A stretch of DNA of 64,000 bases from Triatoma infestans (lineage: Eukaryota; Arthropoda; Insecta; Hemiptera; Reduviidae). Position 1 is the first letter of the stretch; each line of letters starts with the position of its first letter. A model generated the notes under the pieces. It was not told the origin of the DNA and did no database searches. It worked only from the letters and a program-made list of their open reading frames with translations. The translations under genes and the position numbers were made by a program. The stretch covers positions 175,760 to 239,759 of the forward strand of contig JAAEAF010000623.1 in NCBI GenBank assembly GCA_011037195.1, given 5' to 3'. This document shows, in pieces, positions 24,062-35,120 of the stretch.

Positions 24062-24443
24062 TGTAACGCAGCCAGTGGTGCCATCTAGGAGAGAAAGCTT
24101 GTATCTCAAGTTCTCCTAGTGGCCGCTAAGAAGCGCTGGCGGCGCGCTCTAGCTCTTTTTAGAAGAATCGCGAAGGTTCTAGACCCTTCTCCACCGGTAC
24201 CACAGTGGGACCACAGTCAGTCAAGTAGTTTTCTGTGTACGTTTGTGAAAAGTATATAAAAAGGTGAACAAAGTGAACTTTTGTGGTTTAAACTGTGAAT
24301 TAATTATTATTAAGTGTTGTATTTATAATTTATTGTGTAAAACAATAAATTGGTGTTTTTCTTATTGAAGTTTAGAGTATTTTATCTAAACGAACCCACT
24401 TAAAACTAGTTGCAGTAGCTAGTTTAGAGGGAAAAACGTTACA
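24062..24443. mobile_element. Solo LTR, 382 bp
   Basis: It begins TGTAACG and ends CGTTACA, a 7-bp terminal inverted repeat of the TG...CA type, and is flanked by ATAT on both sides (24058-24061, 24444-24447), as expected for a 4-bp target duplication of a gypsy-like element. A TATA-like box (AGTATATAAAAAGG, about 24249) and a poly(A) signal (CAATAAA, about 24342) fit U3-R-U5 organisation in the plus direction. No internal region follows, so it arose by LTR-LTR recombination. GC content is above its surroundings. Confidence 0.7.
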
Positions 24444-24479
24444 ATATTGTAAATTATGTCAAATGATAGCTTGTCAATG

Positions 24480-25640
24480 TATTTTTGACGTATTGCGTTT
24501 TATACAAGGCAAGAAGTAAAAATATGATTTATGTCTCCTACAGTATCAGTGTCGTTACAGAAATAATAGTTATTATTTTGATTTAATTTAAATATCACAT
24601 TTCCGAAAGTTAAGGACCTAGAGTATTTCCCCAAGGTATGAAGTTGTGCAAAAAGTCTGGTATAAGCTATAGGTATTTTTTCTAATAGGTATTTCTGTGG
24701 AACCGAAATACGTATTATCATATACAAGCAAATAATGACTACTATAATTTGAAGAGGCTAATCTTTGTAGGTCTTTCTTTTGTAAAAATTCTTTGTATTT
24801 TTTTTAATAGTAAAGGGATTAGTTGATTAACAATAACTGGGTCCGTACGTTCTAATATTGATGTCTCTCCAATTTTATGCAATATTGATTTTAACTGGAA
24901 AAACTAATTATTTTTTATGTAATTAGAATGATACCAACAAGTATTTTGACTCGAACGCTCAGTCAGTCTATTAAGACAAGGCTCTGGGGTACCTATGAAC
25001 TTCCATGGCAATTAACCTGGAGTACGAACTTAAGACAAGTTTTAAAATGTAATAGCTAATATGGAGGGTACCTGTTTCTAAATGGACAATATAATTTGGT
25101 GTACACATTTGTCGCTTTAAAAGTTTCTTATAGTAGTTCAAGTGTACCTTTTCTAGACCATCTAAATGTCCGAAACCCCATACCTCACTTCCATACAGCA
25201 AAGAGGGGATTACAACAGCTTGATATAATTTTTTCACGAGGCTCCCACGCCAATAACTTTGCCTTAGCGCAAGTGTTTAATACCGCACCTGTGCATGTAT
25301 TAACTTTAGATACAGTGCGATCGAAGGCCTTATTAAGCTTTCCGGAAAAAGTGAATAAAAAGAAGCTAAGATAGTATTTCCGGGGCTACATGCTATTTCT
25401 ATCATGCGGTCCACATGGCCTAAAGCTAATTTGTGTAATGTAAGGCTTTCTACCATGCAAATACTGGGGAGCAACTATAATTTATTACAATTCCAAGTTT
25501 AAAGAATAATTGTTAATTAAAATTTTGATAATTGCAGTAAGAGACTTTTGAAACTTTTTCATATGGACGAAGAGAATTGAAGCAATTCACATTTACTCCA
25601 ATAAATCTTAACATTGTGTCTATAACATTTTTGGCTTAAT
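24480..25640 (-). mobile_element. LINE reverse-transcriptase 3' part, degenerate
   Basis: The minus strand at 25237-24971 encodes LYQAVVIPSLLYGSEVWGF, HLDGLEKVHLNYYKKLLKR and QMCTPNYIVHLETG. This is the thumb/connector region after the YADD box in CR1/Jockey-group LINEs. At 24727-24500, YYFCNDTDTVGDINHIFTSC is a CxxC...H...C-type tail. A further protein-like stretch is readable up to about 25640 with stops. The catalytic core is absent. It is a 5'-truncated or fragmented dead copy, next to the solo LTR. Confidence 0.7.
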
Positions 25641-26943
25641 AGAATGGTAGAAATGAAACGATGAAAAAGAATTACAATTTGTGAGGAAGCCCAGTTTTGG
25701 GGGATAGCGTAGTTGGAGAAGAAGAACGAGTGTAAGGTGTTCTGTTCAAAGAAAGCTCAATAAAATGGTGGAAGATGAAAGTATGGAAGAAGCAATAACC
25801 ATGGGTAAACAGTCTTCTAACTTGGTGGTTCTTCTTTTTTCTTCCTGTTTCTCTACACTTCTTTTATCCATCGCATACTACTTCTTGTATATGTAATGTG
25901 TGTGTTAGGTTTCAGCGGTCTCTATTCCCCCTTTACTATTTCCTATATGTATTATAACCTTCACACTTTTTTTCTAACCTTTTTACAGCAGCATATTCTC
26001 TAGGTAGTGAGTTTATTTATAACATATTAGATTCCTCCGAGTCTTTGCCCCTCATTTCCGCTTTATTTGCTTTTTTTTTTAATTATTATTGATATACATC
26101 CATCATTTAAATTATTTGGTAAGTTAGTAATTTTCACCCCACCATACTGGTTAATTCGAAAAGGGATGAAACTCCAAAAAATCTGCCTCAAATAAGAACT
26201 GAAAGGGCAAAGTCTGAGCATAGTCAACCCGTGAACTCAACATTCTTGTCAATCCAACACATTTCATAGTATAATTCTCAGAATATAAGGTAATACCTGT
26301 ATTTATTGCGAAGTATTCTCAAGACATACGCATATACTACATAAATAATTAATTTTTTTTTTGCGTTTCACTTCGTCGAGGGCTTGTTCTCTATTATACT
26401 ATAACAACCCTTCCAGCCCTATTGCTGACGACACCATGAATTACCTATGATATGTGATATATGTAGGTCTGCTCATAGACTTCAGGCGCTCCACACTCTC
26501 ATTAACCAACAATATATTCATATATAACACAATCTAGTGGCTATTTTGAACTTCGAGGTTGAAGTCTAGGGTTCAATTAAGCGAACCAACTCAAAACCAC
26601 CGATACTATATACCGAACCACCCGATACTATATATCCAATCCAATCTTACATAATGATCTAAAAATTCCCCAATAAAGATATTTTCTACTTTATAAAAAA
26701 ATCCCTAAATATCTCCTCTTTCATTCTAATCTCTCGTCTTACTTTTTGACCTCTTCCAATATTCCATGTATCCTCTCTCCCGATTAAAAAGCCTACGATC
26801 ATGAGACTTAATCAACCATTAACAGACTGCTTCAGAAAACATGATTCAGTAATAATGCCCGTCAATGAGCTCACAGTGTTATATAAAGAGATGTAATTAT
26901 CAATAAATAAATAAAAAATATTAATAAAATAAAAAACGGAAAA
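25641..26943. other. Non-coding stretch, nothing recognised
   Basis: Mixed AT-rich sequence without convincing frames. A TAAA-type repeat lies near 26904-26930, directly before the SINE. Confidence 0.4.
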
Positions 26944-27170
26944 GTTAGTGCACTGGACTTCCACGCAGAGGTCCCGGGTTCGAGTCCAGCAGTGCAGCCT
27001 TTAAATTTTTTTCTTCTTAGAAGCTTCTACAGCTCACTGTCCGGTGATGGACAGGTTATCTGTAACGGAAGAACACTGTCTGGAGGCCGGCAGTGCACTG
27101 AGAACGCTCCGAGCGTCAATAACTATAGATGTTGACGCATCTTAAATTAGAAAAAATAAATAAATAAAAT
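26944..27170 (+). mobile_element. tRNA-derived SINE, copy 1
   Basis: The tRNA-like head has a degenerate A box (GTTAGTGCACTGG) and a good B box (GGTTCGAGTCC, 26978-26988). Then comes the family body: CTTCTTAGAAGCTTCTACAG, CTCACTGTCCGGTGATGG, GAACACTGTCTGGAGGCC, and an A-rich AAATAAATAAAAT tail. The same body occurs at 29917-30068, 32015-32130 and 39459-39660. Pol III transcription and LINE-driven mobility are family expectations. Confidence 0.8.
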
Positions 27171-27189
27171 ATTTCTTTTCTTTGGAATA

Positions 27190-27720
27190 GAATAAATGAT
27201 TCTATGCTGGGAAAATTCCCACAACAAGCGCTGAAGACTTTTTTGCGGATATCAGCTAAATCAGAAGCCTACGCTCATCTCCAAGAAGTTCTTACTCACA
27301 TTGTCGCACCAACATTTATTCCCACAAAAGCTACACTTAGTTCACTCGAAATGCTAGAAAAAATCGTTACTAAGCACGGCTATTTGAGAGCTTAATGAGT
27401 ATAATTTAACATTAGAAGAAGTTCTACAACTAACATTTGAATAATTTTAATTCAAAATTTGAAGAAGTTAGACAAGCGTTTAACATGTCATTAAATCAGA
27501 CCCAAGCGTTATTTAACTCTTAGATCTTAGCAATATCTTCATTGCATCTCTCTCACAAAATCTCTTTTACAGGTCAGAAAGTTCTTTTCCAGCTAGAAAG
27601 TGGCTAACAGAATTAAATAACAGAACAAAAATTCTAACTAAATACAACGCTCTACAAGCTTCGCTATCTAAACAGTCAACGCCACCATTTTACTTCTATC
27701 ATAACTTTACGCTCGGTCAC
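27190..27720 (+). pseudogene. Unrecognised protein-like relic
   Basis: The plus strand reads MLGKFPQQALKTFLRISAKS, then EAYAHLQEVLTHIVAPTFIP, TKATLSSLEMLEKIVTKHG and YLRA before a stop (27204-27395). Beyond it, across stops and frame changes, come NSKFEEVRQAFNMSLNQTQA (about 27450) and RKWLTELNNRTKILTKYNAL (about 27600). The helix-friendly composition is unlike the surrounding AT-rich noise. I do not recognise the family. A retroelement gag or another captured gene fragment is possible, and neither is shown. Confidence 0.4.
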
Positions 27721-28895
27721 TCTGTTCTCTCTATTTACTCTTTCTTAGTATGTAAATATCATTTTATAATTGGTATATGTGTGTATTACCTCAACACCAT
27801 CAACTATCACTAATACCATTTCCATTTAGATGACTGCATTTTTTTATCGGTTTTAGCAATTTTCCAGAAAACGACTTCAATTGGTATTTTTTCAGAAGAA
27901 AATTGACGGCCATCTCTGGACTTAGGACATCATTATTCATCCCTCTAAAGTGCCATTTCAATATGGTTTAGTACATTTGTTTTATACTTCCAGCAATCTC
28001 TAGACATATATTTCTAGTGAAAAAGTATAAAAAACACTGATAAGAGAATATAATATAAAAATAATATCTTATTTTTCGGTGAATAATATTGACATTATAT
28101 ATTTTATAAGTATTTTAATACTTTCCATTATAAAACTGTTTGCATTAAAGTTATTTTATAGAATAGTTTTACTGTACACATTTTCAATATTATTTGTTTT
28201 TAAACTTGTGAAATGTTTTTCAAGTTTCCTAATTTGGTACATGTATGAGATTCCAAACACGTGGCTAACACATTAATATAAATGGCACACGTTTAGATGT
28301 ATATTCAACAGTATTTACAAAAAAATTTAATCACTTATTTCCAGTTAGTAGTCTGGCTTACATTGCTTTTTTATTTTTTTTTTATTTGGACATTAATAGA
28401 ATTTTGAATTTCTGGCACACGATTTTTGTGTCCAACACGGACAGATTGTTATTATAAAAATATGTTTCTATGGAAAGCAGACAGTCAAAGGAAAGGAATA
28501 TTTGGTTACCACAATGTAATAGGAGAAAGAAGTTTGACAAGTTGGTTGTGTCGGCCACTTGAGTTTACAATAAAATAATTAAGTCTAAAGTATCGTCAAA
28601 CATTATTTAGAGTTTGGTTACAATGTGTTGTTGTGATGTCAGTAATGCAAAGACTATCACATTTCTTCTTAACTGCATTGGCTCTAAAAGAATAAAAATT
28701 GGAGAAACCAATGGACATTAGTTGTTTATGTGTCCATATATAAAATTATAATTACGTTTCATTTGTTGACTTTGTGCGGAGAGCATCCAAAAAAAAAGTA
28801 CTTAAGAAACAAATTATTTATTTTTCTTTCTTATAGTTAGACCAAACAAATATATTCTTAGGTTTGCATCATCCATTTTTCATTTGTTAATATAC
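27721..28895. other. Non-coding stretch, nothing recognised
   Basis: AT-rich DNA. Short hydrophobic frames (for example 28079-28276) look like chance translation of T-rich sequence. Confidence 0.4.
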
Positions 28896-28956
28896 TATTG
28901 TAGGGGTAGTGAACCCCCACCACTCATCCACTCTAGCGGAGAGAAACAGCCCCTCT

Positions 28957-29258
28957 CGCACAGAGAGGAGAGGTTCGGCCAGAGACAGTCAAGGATAATT
29001 CTGTTCAATTCAGTCTTACACATCAGACATCATTCCGTTGATTCACACTACGTACATATCATTTTAGCCACGTCAGTCTGTCAGTTCAGTTCAGTTCCAG
29101 AGAGGAGAGGTTCGGCCAGTGGATATATATATGAGAGAGAGACAGTCAAGGATAATTCTATTCAATTCAGTCTTACACATCAGACATCATTCTGTTGATT
29201 CACACTCCGTACATATCATTTTAGCCACGTCAGTCTGTCAGTTCAGTTCAGTTCTAAA
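28957..29258 (+). repeat. Tandem duplication, two units of about 140-160 bp
   Basis: Unit 1 (about 28957-29097) and unit 2 (about 29098-29258) both run from AGAGAGGAGAGGTTCGGCC through GACAGTCAAGGATAATTC and CACATCAGACATCATTC to CAGTCTGTCAGTTCAGTTC. Unit 2 has a 20-bp TA/GA-rich insertion after GGTTCGGCCAG. The stretch from TGTAGGGGTAGTGAACCCCC (28899) to AATAAAAG (about 29430) has an LTR-like feel (poly(A) signal, CAGTC repeats), but matching boundaries were not found. Confidence 0.7.
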
Positions 29259-29439
29259 TGCTAAAGTGTAAAGTCCCTGGCAGTCAGTTATATATATACA
29301 CATATCAATTATATATCTTAAACCAATCTTAAGGTGTTTATCTATCATCATCAACAATCAACATCTCCTCACAACACCCTTACACTATCTATGAAGTGAT
29401 AAGTTAATATCTATCTGTACCATGATTAATAAAAGTTTT

Positions 29440-29640
29440 TGAGACGGATTTAAACAAAATTACAAAAATTTCAGAAATCTGTTCAGTAAATTAGCATTTT
29501 GTTATCCTATTTTCTTCAAATTTGGAATTCTAGAAGTAGCAATGCTTTTGGTATATCTGAATATTATATAGACAGCAGAATTATAGATTACAATAAAGTG
29601 TCACTTTATAGCAAACATTAACGTCATTTATAATGAGGGT
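29440..29640 (+). mobile_element. Diverged family H fragment
   Basis: The module order is recognisable: AAATTACAAAAATTTCAG...GTTCAGTAAA, TTTTCTTCAAATTTGGAATT, then GACAGCAGAATTATAGAT. This is the unit core without ends. Confidence 0.4.
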
Positions 29641-29916
29641 TGTGTAATGGAATCGGAATCCTTAAAGATTCATAGGATCCGAAGAGGAAAGAAGCAGACA
29701 TAAAATGAATCAAACTTTAGTGACTCCCCACCCCACAGTCTAGGGAGGGAGAATTCGATTCAGCGACAGCAGAACAGTCAAGACAGTTTAACAACAGTAG
29801 ATACCTCCGGTCGCCAACCTTTCTACTTACTTCTAATAACTCAGCCAGTCTGTCTCTTTGTTTCTCTCGCTACCTAACTTCTATTTCACTATAAAGTACA
29901 ATAAAAAAACGTTGGA

Positions 29917-30068
29917 CCGTGTTCTCTCGTTACAGACAACATTGCCCATCACCGGACAGTGAGCTGTAGAGGCTCCTAGGAAGGAAAAATCTAAGGGCAT
30001 CACAGCTGGATTCGAACCCGGGTCCTCCGCGTGGAAGTCCAGTACGCTTACCCCTTAGCTATTCCCTT
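29917..30068 (-). mobile_element. tRNA-derived SINE, copy 2
   Basis: A minus-strand copy. The head has B box GGTTCGAATCC (reverse complement of GGATTCGAACC, about 30010-30020), and the body contains CTACAGCTCACTGTCCGGTG and GTTGTCTGTAACGAGAGAAC in antisense. It ends near GTGTTCTCTCG, shorter than copy 3. Confidence 0.75.
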
Positions 30069-30130
30069 CTCTCATTATGAATTAATGAATATGTCGTCAA
30101 ATTTTATTAAAGTCGTTTTCCTGCTAAAAT

Positions 30131-30640
30131 TTACACTTGTAGGTAAATACATTGACAGTCTATAATTACATATATATATATATATGCGGTATTGTGTAGG
30201 GACAATATATAATATTGTCCAACAAATGATAGATACATAAATAATTTTATGTACATATATGTGTATTTAATAAAAAACGTAAAAAAATTATTGCTTTTTT
30301 TTTTTGGAAAGAAATCTGATATTTTTTGTTGCAGTGTCTTTTTCGGCATCAAATTGTTCAGTATCGTCCATCGTTTTATTCAATTTGCTATTTGAATGCG
30401 CATCTAAGACGTGCATGCTTTTCATGATGTTCCGCATTTCTGATGTGGGGATTCACCGATTTGTAGAAATCACAATTAGCCGACATCGACACCAGCTATC
30501 ACCGAATACTTCGAAACTAAGATTGGCCAGAAGATTGAAATGTTTTGACAATGGCAATGCCTCTCTTACTACCCAAAGACAAGCGTAACTTAGCAACAGT
30601 GGCAGCCATTGTTTATTTTATTCGGTCTAACGAAAAAAAA
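30131..30640 (-). pseudogene. Probable pogo/Tigger transposase C-terminal relic
   Basis: Minus-strand reading gives MRNIMKSMHVLDAHSNS then KTMDDTEQFDAEKDTATKN in one frame (about 30450-30310). In the neighbouring frame, PKKTLQQKISDFFPKK (30352-30305) follows. QQKISDFF fits the PCNA-interacting QxxIxxFF pattern known near the C-terminus of pogo-type transposases, so a single frameshift would place it after the acidic linker. Sequence near 30700 (CGTATTAAGCGA) resembles Tigger-type termini. No DDE domain is visible, so the assignment is tentative. Confidence 0.4.
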
Positions 30641-31001
30641 AAAAAATAAGCCAAAAAATTTGGGTGACGAAAAATGTGACGGCAGAAAGCAAGTATATTT
30701 TGTTCCACGAGAAGCGAAAAATTTTCGTATTAAGCGATTTTTGTTTCGTATTAATAGAAAAAAAAATGTATGAAATTACATAGTATTTTGTAGGGAGCGC
30801 AGTGTTATTTCGTGAAACCGATTTTTCATGTTATGCGTGTTATGCGTTTTTTGTTATAATTGTTTTTCACTGTTTTATTCATTCATAATCTATTGCAAAA
30901 AACACAGCAGTATCATAAAAAACTTAAAGAAATATAAAATCTAATGTCATTTTATAGATATATTAAGAAAAATATGAAGTATTAAAGCATTTTTTTTTTT
31001 T

Positions 31002-31861
31002 TACTTTTTCTTAAGAGGAAGTATTACGGTGGATTCAAATTTTCAAAATTGAGTATTCACCGGATATTGTAAGTTTTGAGATCCCCTCAGTACGAAAAAA
31101 AATGTTTGTGTGTCTGCAGATTATCTCAAAAATGGAAGATTATAGAAAGCTCAAAGTTAGTATTCCGTTTAGGTACTATTTCCGCATCTGACACGAAGGT
31201 TTCCGGCAAATTCCATCAACCGGAAGTGTGTGTTTTTTCAATTTTTCTGGATTTTCTCAGTTACGGCTCCAACGATTTTATACAAATTCCTATATACTAT
31301 ATACAGATATAAATATCTAACACTTTTATTTGAAGGTTAGCTTTTTGGGAATTCTAGAGGAACAGTCGGCTTAAGCTTCCCTCAAAGAACCACTCCAGTA
31401 AAAGTATGGTTGTTATCTATCTATTAATTTAACTTAGAAGCATTACTAGTATTCCAAACTAGAAGAAAATCGATTAATCAGAAGTGCGATTTTATAGTAT
31501 AGGTTCTAGGACTTTTCTCGCAAAATGACCTTAACTATTTCCTTTAAGCTTAGAATTCCAACTTCACAGATATAAATCTTTCACTTTTATTGTAACATTT
31601 TCACTAAAAAATTGTTTTTCGTTTAGTTCTGGGGAATATGAATCATTAATATTTAATTATGTTTAATATTATTGGCACTCTTTACATGTCATCATTCAAT
31701 GAATGTAATCAACCTGCCTCTGTTTTGGTAGGTTGGCCCTGGTGTTTCACCGCCTCTCTATTTATTGTGCGACATATGAGCAAAATTAATATTAAAAAAA
31801 AAATTAAGAGGAGTGAGAGAATGTCGTGTGACTGTTTCACATGAGTTTTTTTTTTTTTTTT
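31002..31861 (-). mobile_element. Diverged family H element (copy G)
   Basis: Both ends can be traced: TTACTTTTTCTTAAGAGGAAGTATT at the left, and GAGTGAGAGAATGTCGTGTGACTGTTTCACATGAG plus a T tract (31846-31861) at the right. Module order is as in copy D, with two units. Divergence is much higher than in copies A-F, showing that the family has been active over a long period. Confidence 0.6.
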
Positions 31862-32014
31862 GCTGTAAATATTCATTTTTACTGAAGAACTGCAAATTTC
31901 ACAGACTTTGGTTGAATCCGATGATGCCGAGAAATTTTCATGAGGTTATTAAATCTGAGCTCTTATTATTTTAATATAAAAAAAAATTGGAGTGAGGACG
32001 GAATTAACTGAATG

Positions 32015-32130
32015 ACAGCGTGCTGTACTGGCATGCGGAGTGAAACCATTGCTGCCCTAGATTTTCTCTTCCTAGGAGAATCTACAGCTCACTGGGGTTG
32101 TGAGAATACGGTCAGGATGCCCTCAACAGC
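32015..32130 (+). mobile_element. tRNA-derived SINE, diverged copy 4
   Basis: GTACTGGCATGCGGAG, TTTTCTCTTCCTAGGAG and ATCTACAGCTCACTGGGG align with the head and body of the SINE at 39459. The B box region is eroded. Confidence 0.5.
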
Positions 32131-32229
32131 TCTTACGATTCCAATTGAAAAATTTTCTTCAAGCGCAGAACTTTACCAATATAATTTAATGTCTTTAATA
32201 CGATTATAAATGGCTAAAAGGGCAGTTTT

Positions 32230-32770
32230 GCTTATAAAACTAATCTAAATCCTTAGAGTAAGCTATTTCCAGAAAATCACAAGAAAAAATGAAACAAATT
32301 CCGTTTAAATTCTTACAACATTTTTAGTTCTTTTAAGTTATCTAAGATGATTGAACCGTAAATAGTATTTAAATAACACTTTATAAGAAAACTTAATGTC
32401 ATTGCAGATCGGCAACTCAAATTTCTTCAATTTTTCCCAGAGAAATGTTGGTGTATTACACATAAGTGGGTGTATGAAGTGTTTTACTCATAAGAGACGT
32501 GTAAGTTACTATAAAAAGTAAAGAAAATTATTGATGCCTTTTTTCAGAAAATTACGAAAAACCGAAGCAGTCATCAAAAATACAACCCAAATTTTGGCCG
32601 AAACCTTTCTTCCTATGGTAAAATCTTTCGTCCTATGCTAAAAATAAATATCAAATTTGCGATTTTTTAATTATTATTATTATTATTATTATTATTATTG
32701 TTATTATTATTATTATTTTCAAACACACACATATTCACAATTTCTACCAACAGTAAAAAGAAGAAATTAA
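32230..32770 (+). mobile_element. Diverged family H fragment
   Basis: Modules run in order: TTTTTCCCAGAGAAATGTT (32434), GAAAATTATTGATGCCTTTTTTCAGAAAATTACGAAAAAC, then the pre-microsatellite region with an (ATT)n run (32670-32716) and a CA stub. It ends at the start of the 0.4-kb direct repeat. Confidence 0.5.
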
Positions 32771-33177
32771 AATTTCTGATGAATAATCTGAAACTTTTGT
32801 TGCTTTTCTAACTTGTCCCTGATCATATGAAGCTCAAAATGTATTGTGCCAGAACTTAATTGCAATCCGGTTGAAATTTAGATAATAATTTCTATTTCAA
32901 AATATTGAAGAAGGTACACGAATCATAAGTCTTGAAACAAATTGGATGCAAGAATCTCTCAATTAACCAAGTCTTTTACAAAATTTCTTTGTAAATAAAT
33001 TCAATTGTTATGTTGAAATAAATGACCAATTAAATTGAAGAAGATCTTTAATAATGAAAACTTTTTAATTTGTAACAAGAAAAGTGAAAAAAAAAAGAAA
33101 GAAAAGAAACATTAAAAAAAACAAAAAGATACGACGAGTTGTAATGTAGAAGGTTTGTGAGGGTCGTGAGAATTGTG
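32771..33177 (+). repeat. 0.4-kb direct repeat, unit 1
   Basis: This 407-bp segment from AATTTCTGATGAATAATCTG to GGTCGTGAGAATTGTG is repeated almost identically at 34602-35018. It contains a purine-rich run (about 33072-33130). It lacks a recognisable protein. Flanking sequence differs at both copies, so the copied block has sharp edges. Confidence 0.85.
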
Positions 33178-34327
33178 GTTGCATTGCTATCTGTTGGTAA
33201 GATTTTTAACTGGTCAAGTAGCCGCAACAACCGCTAGATAGTAGGGCATTTCATTTCTGCAGTAGCTTGCCACTTGATACTCTTTAATTTTATTCCAATA
33301 AAATATTCTTTGCTTTAAATACCACGAGGTTGTTCTCCTCACACTGTGCATAATTTTCTTTAATATTAACAATTTTCCAGTATTCAGCGTATTTTGCTTA
33401 TATCTTTAGATTTTCTTTTGTTTTCTAGAGATGTTATGCTTTTAGCCTGCATCGCATTAAAAAAAAGAAAGTAGAATTACGCCTAAAGACATTTTTACAC
33501 TCTTTTCTTAAATTTGTATGGGTAATTATTATCGTCAGTATGAAAATATCATTTGCATATTTCATACCGTATTTTATCAAATTCTGGGGACTTTTAAAAG
33601 TTGTCTTTGAACTTTAAATTAAAATCCAATTTCCAACAGTTGATCTGGGATAACAGTAAGAAAAATAAGAAAGGATAATAAATTAATAATTGTAATTACT
33701 TTTCTTTTTTTTAAAAGCAATTACACAATCTTTAAGAATTTAGTTAATAAGATGCTAATCAAAAATTACCTTAAAACACATCCGTATTGCCAATTTTGAA
33801 ATCAGATGATCTAAGGGTATGTGTGTGAGGGGGGGGCGCCTAGTTTTATGTCTTCGTAGCCAAAGTCATTCATAATAGAAATTCGCAAACTGTTGCATCT
33901 TCATACTTCATTTAGAAACACTAGGGATCCAGCTATGATGTTATGCTTAAAATTGGTTAACCAAAAGTATTATTTTACATAGTGGAACTTTTCAGTTTTC
34001 TCAGTTTTAGTGTACTCAAATTGGCTCCAAGAGTTTTCATTTTAGGGATTCTGGATCTTTGCAACGTTAGATAAAGTGCTAGTTCTTTATTTATGCAGCA
34101 TCCTCGCCGGGATGATATATGTGAAGAAAGTAGGCTATAAAGATCAAGTCATAATATAGAAAATCTATTGTGGTTTCTTTTGATGGCTATGTAATGAATA
34201 CGTCATCCTCCACGTCACATAAGACGTATGCTTCTCTCATCCACGAGCTTGGAGACATCAAGATCTGATTACCTCAACCCCTAGGAGATTTCTGAAGGAG
34301 AGGTAGGGGAAGTTTTTTTACAAGCAT
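33178..34327. other. Non-coding stretch with possible family H debris
   Basis: No gene is seen. The block at 33955-34100 (AACTTTTCAGTTTTCTCAGTTTTAG, GGCTCCAAGAGTTTTC) resembles diverged minus-strand family H modules. A G tract is at about 33828-33836. Confidence 0.4.
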
Positions 34328-34601
34328 TACATGGTTATCTATAACAAGTGTAAAAACTTTAGGAACTTGGTTGGAAAGCTCATTTTAAGTAAAAAATGTT
34401 AGATGAACATAGGTCCTATTTCGAATCAATTACAGAACTAGAGTTCCATAGAACAAACGTTCCAAATTATATTTAGACAAACATACATTTATATCTATTT
34501 ACCAATAAAAAACAAAATAAATTCGTTAGCAATTGTTATTTTTTATAACAGCAAAATTAGTGACTCATAAAAATTGTTCATAATAACTAATTATTCATCA
34601 G

Positions 34602-35018
34602 AATTTCTGATGAATAATCTGAAACTTTTGTTGCTTTTCTAACTTGTCCCTGATCATATGAAGCTCAAAATGTATTGTGCCTAAAACTTAATTGCAATCC
34701 GGTTGAAATTTATTGAATAATTTCTATTTCAAAATATTGAAGAAGGTACACTCCAGACTTAAGAATCATAAGCCTTGAAACAAATTGGATGCAAGAATCT
34801 CTCAATTAACCAAGTCTTTTACAAAATTTCTTTGTAAATAAATTCAATTGTTATGTTGAAATAAATGACCAATTAAATTGAAGAAGATCTTTAATAATGA
34901 AACTTTTGAATTTGTAACAAGAAAAGTGAAAAAAAAAAGAAAGAAAAGAAACATTAAAAAAACAAAAAGATACGACGAGTTGTAATGTAGAAGGTTTGTG
35001 AGGGTCGTGAGAATTGTG
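34602..35018 (+). repeat. 0.4-kb direct repeat, unit 2, inside the mariner
   Basis: Near-identical to 32771-33177, plus about 12 extra bases (CTCCAGACTTAAG near 34751). The left junction forms a palindrome, TTATTCATCAG-AATTT-CTGATGAATAA (about 34591-34617). No target duplication was found. Confidence 0.85.
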
Positions 35019-35120
35019 TTCCTTGAGATTGTATGCTCCTTAACAATCATAGAGTCATACACACGAACCATCACATTATTGTTGCGAATTTCATTATTCA
35101 TCCATTATTCTTTCGAGTAA

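Noticed and set aside
29643..29934. Solo LTR (TGTAATG...CGTTACA)
   Set aside because: The right end CGTTACAGACAAC belongs to the neighbouring SINE copy, and no matching target duplication flanks it.
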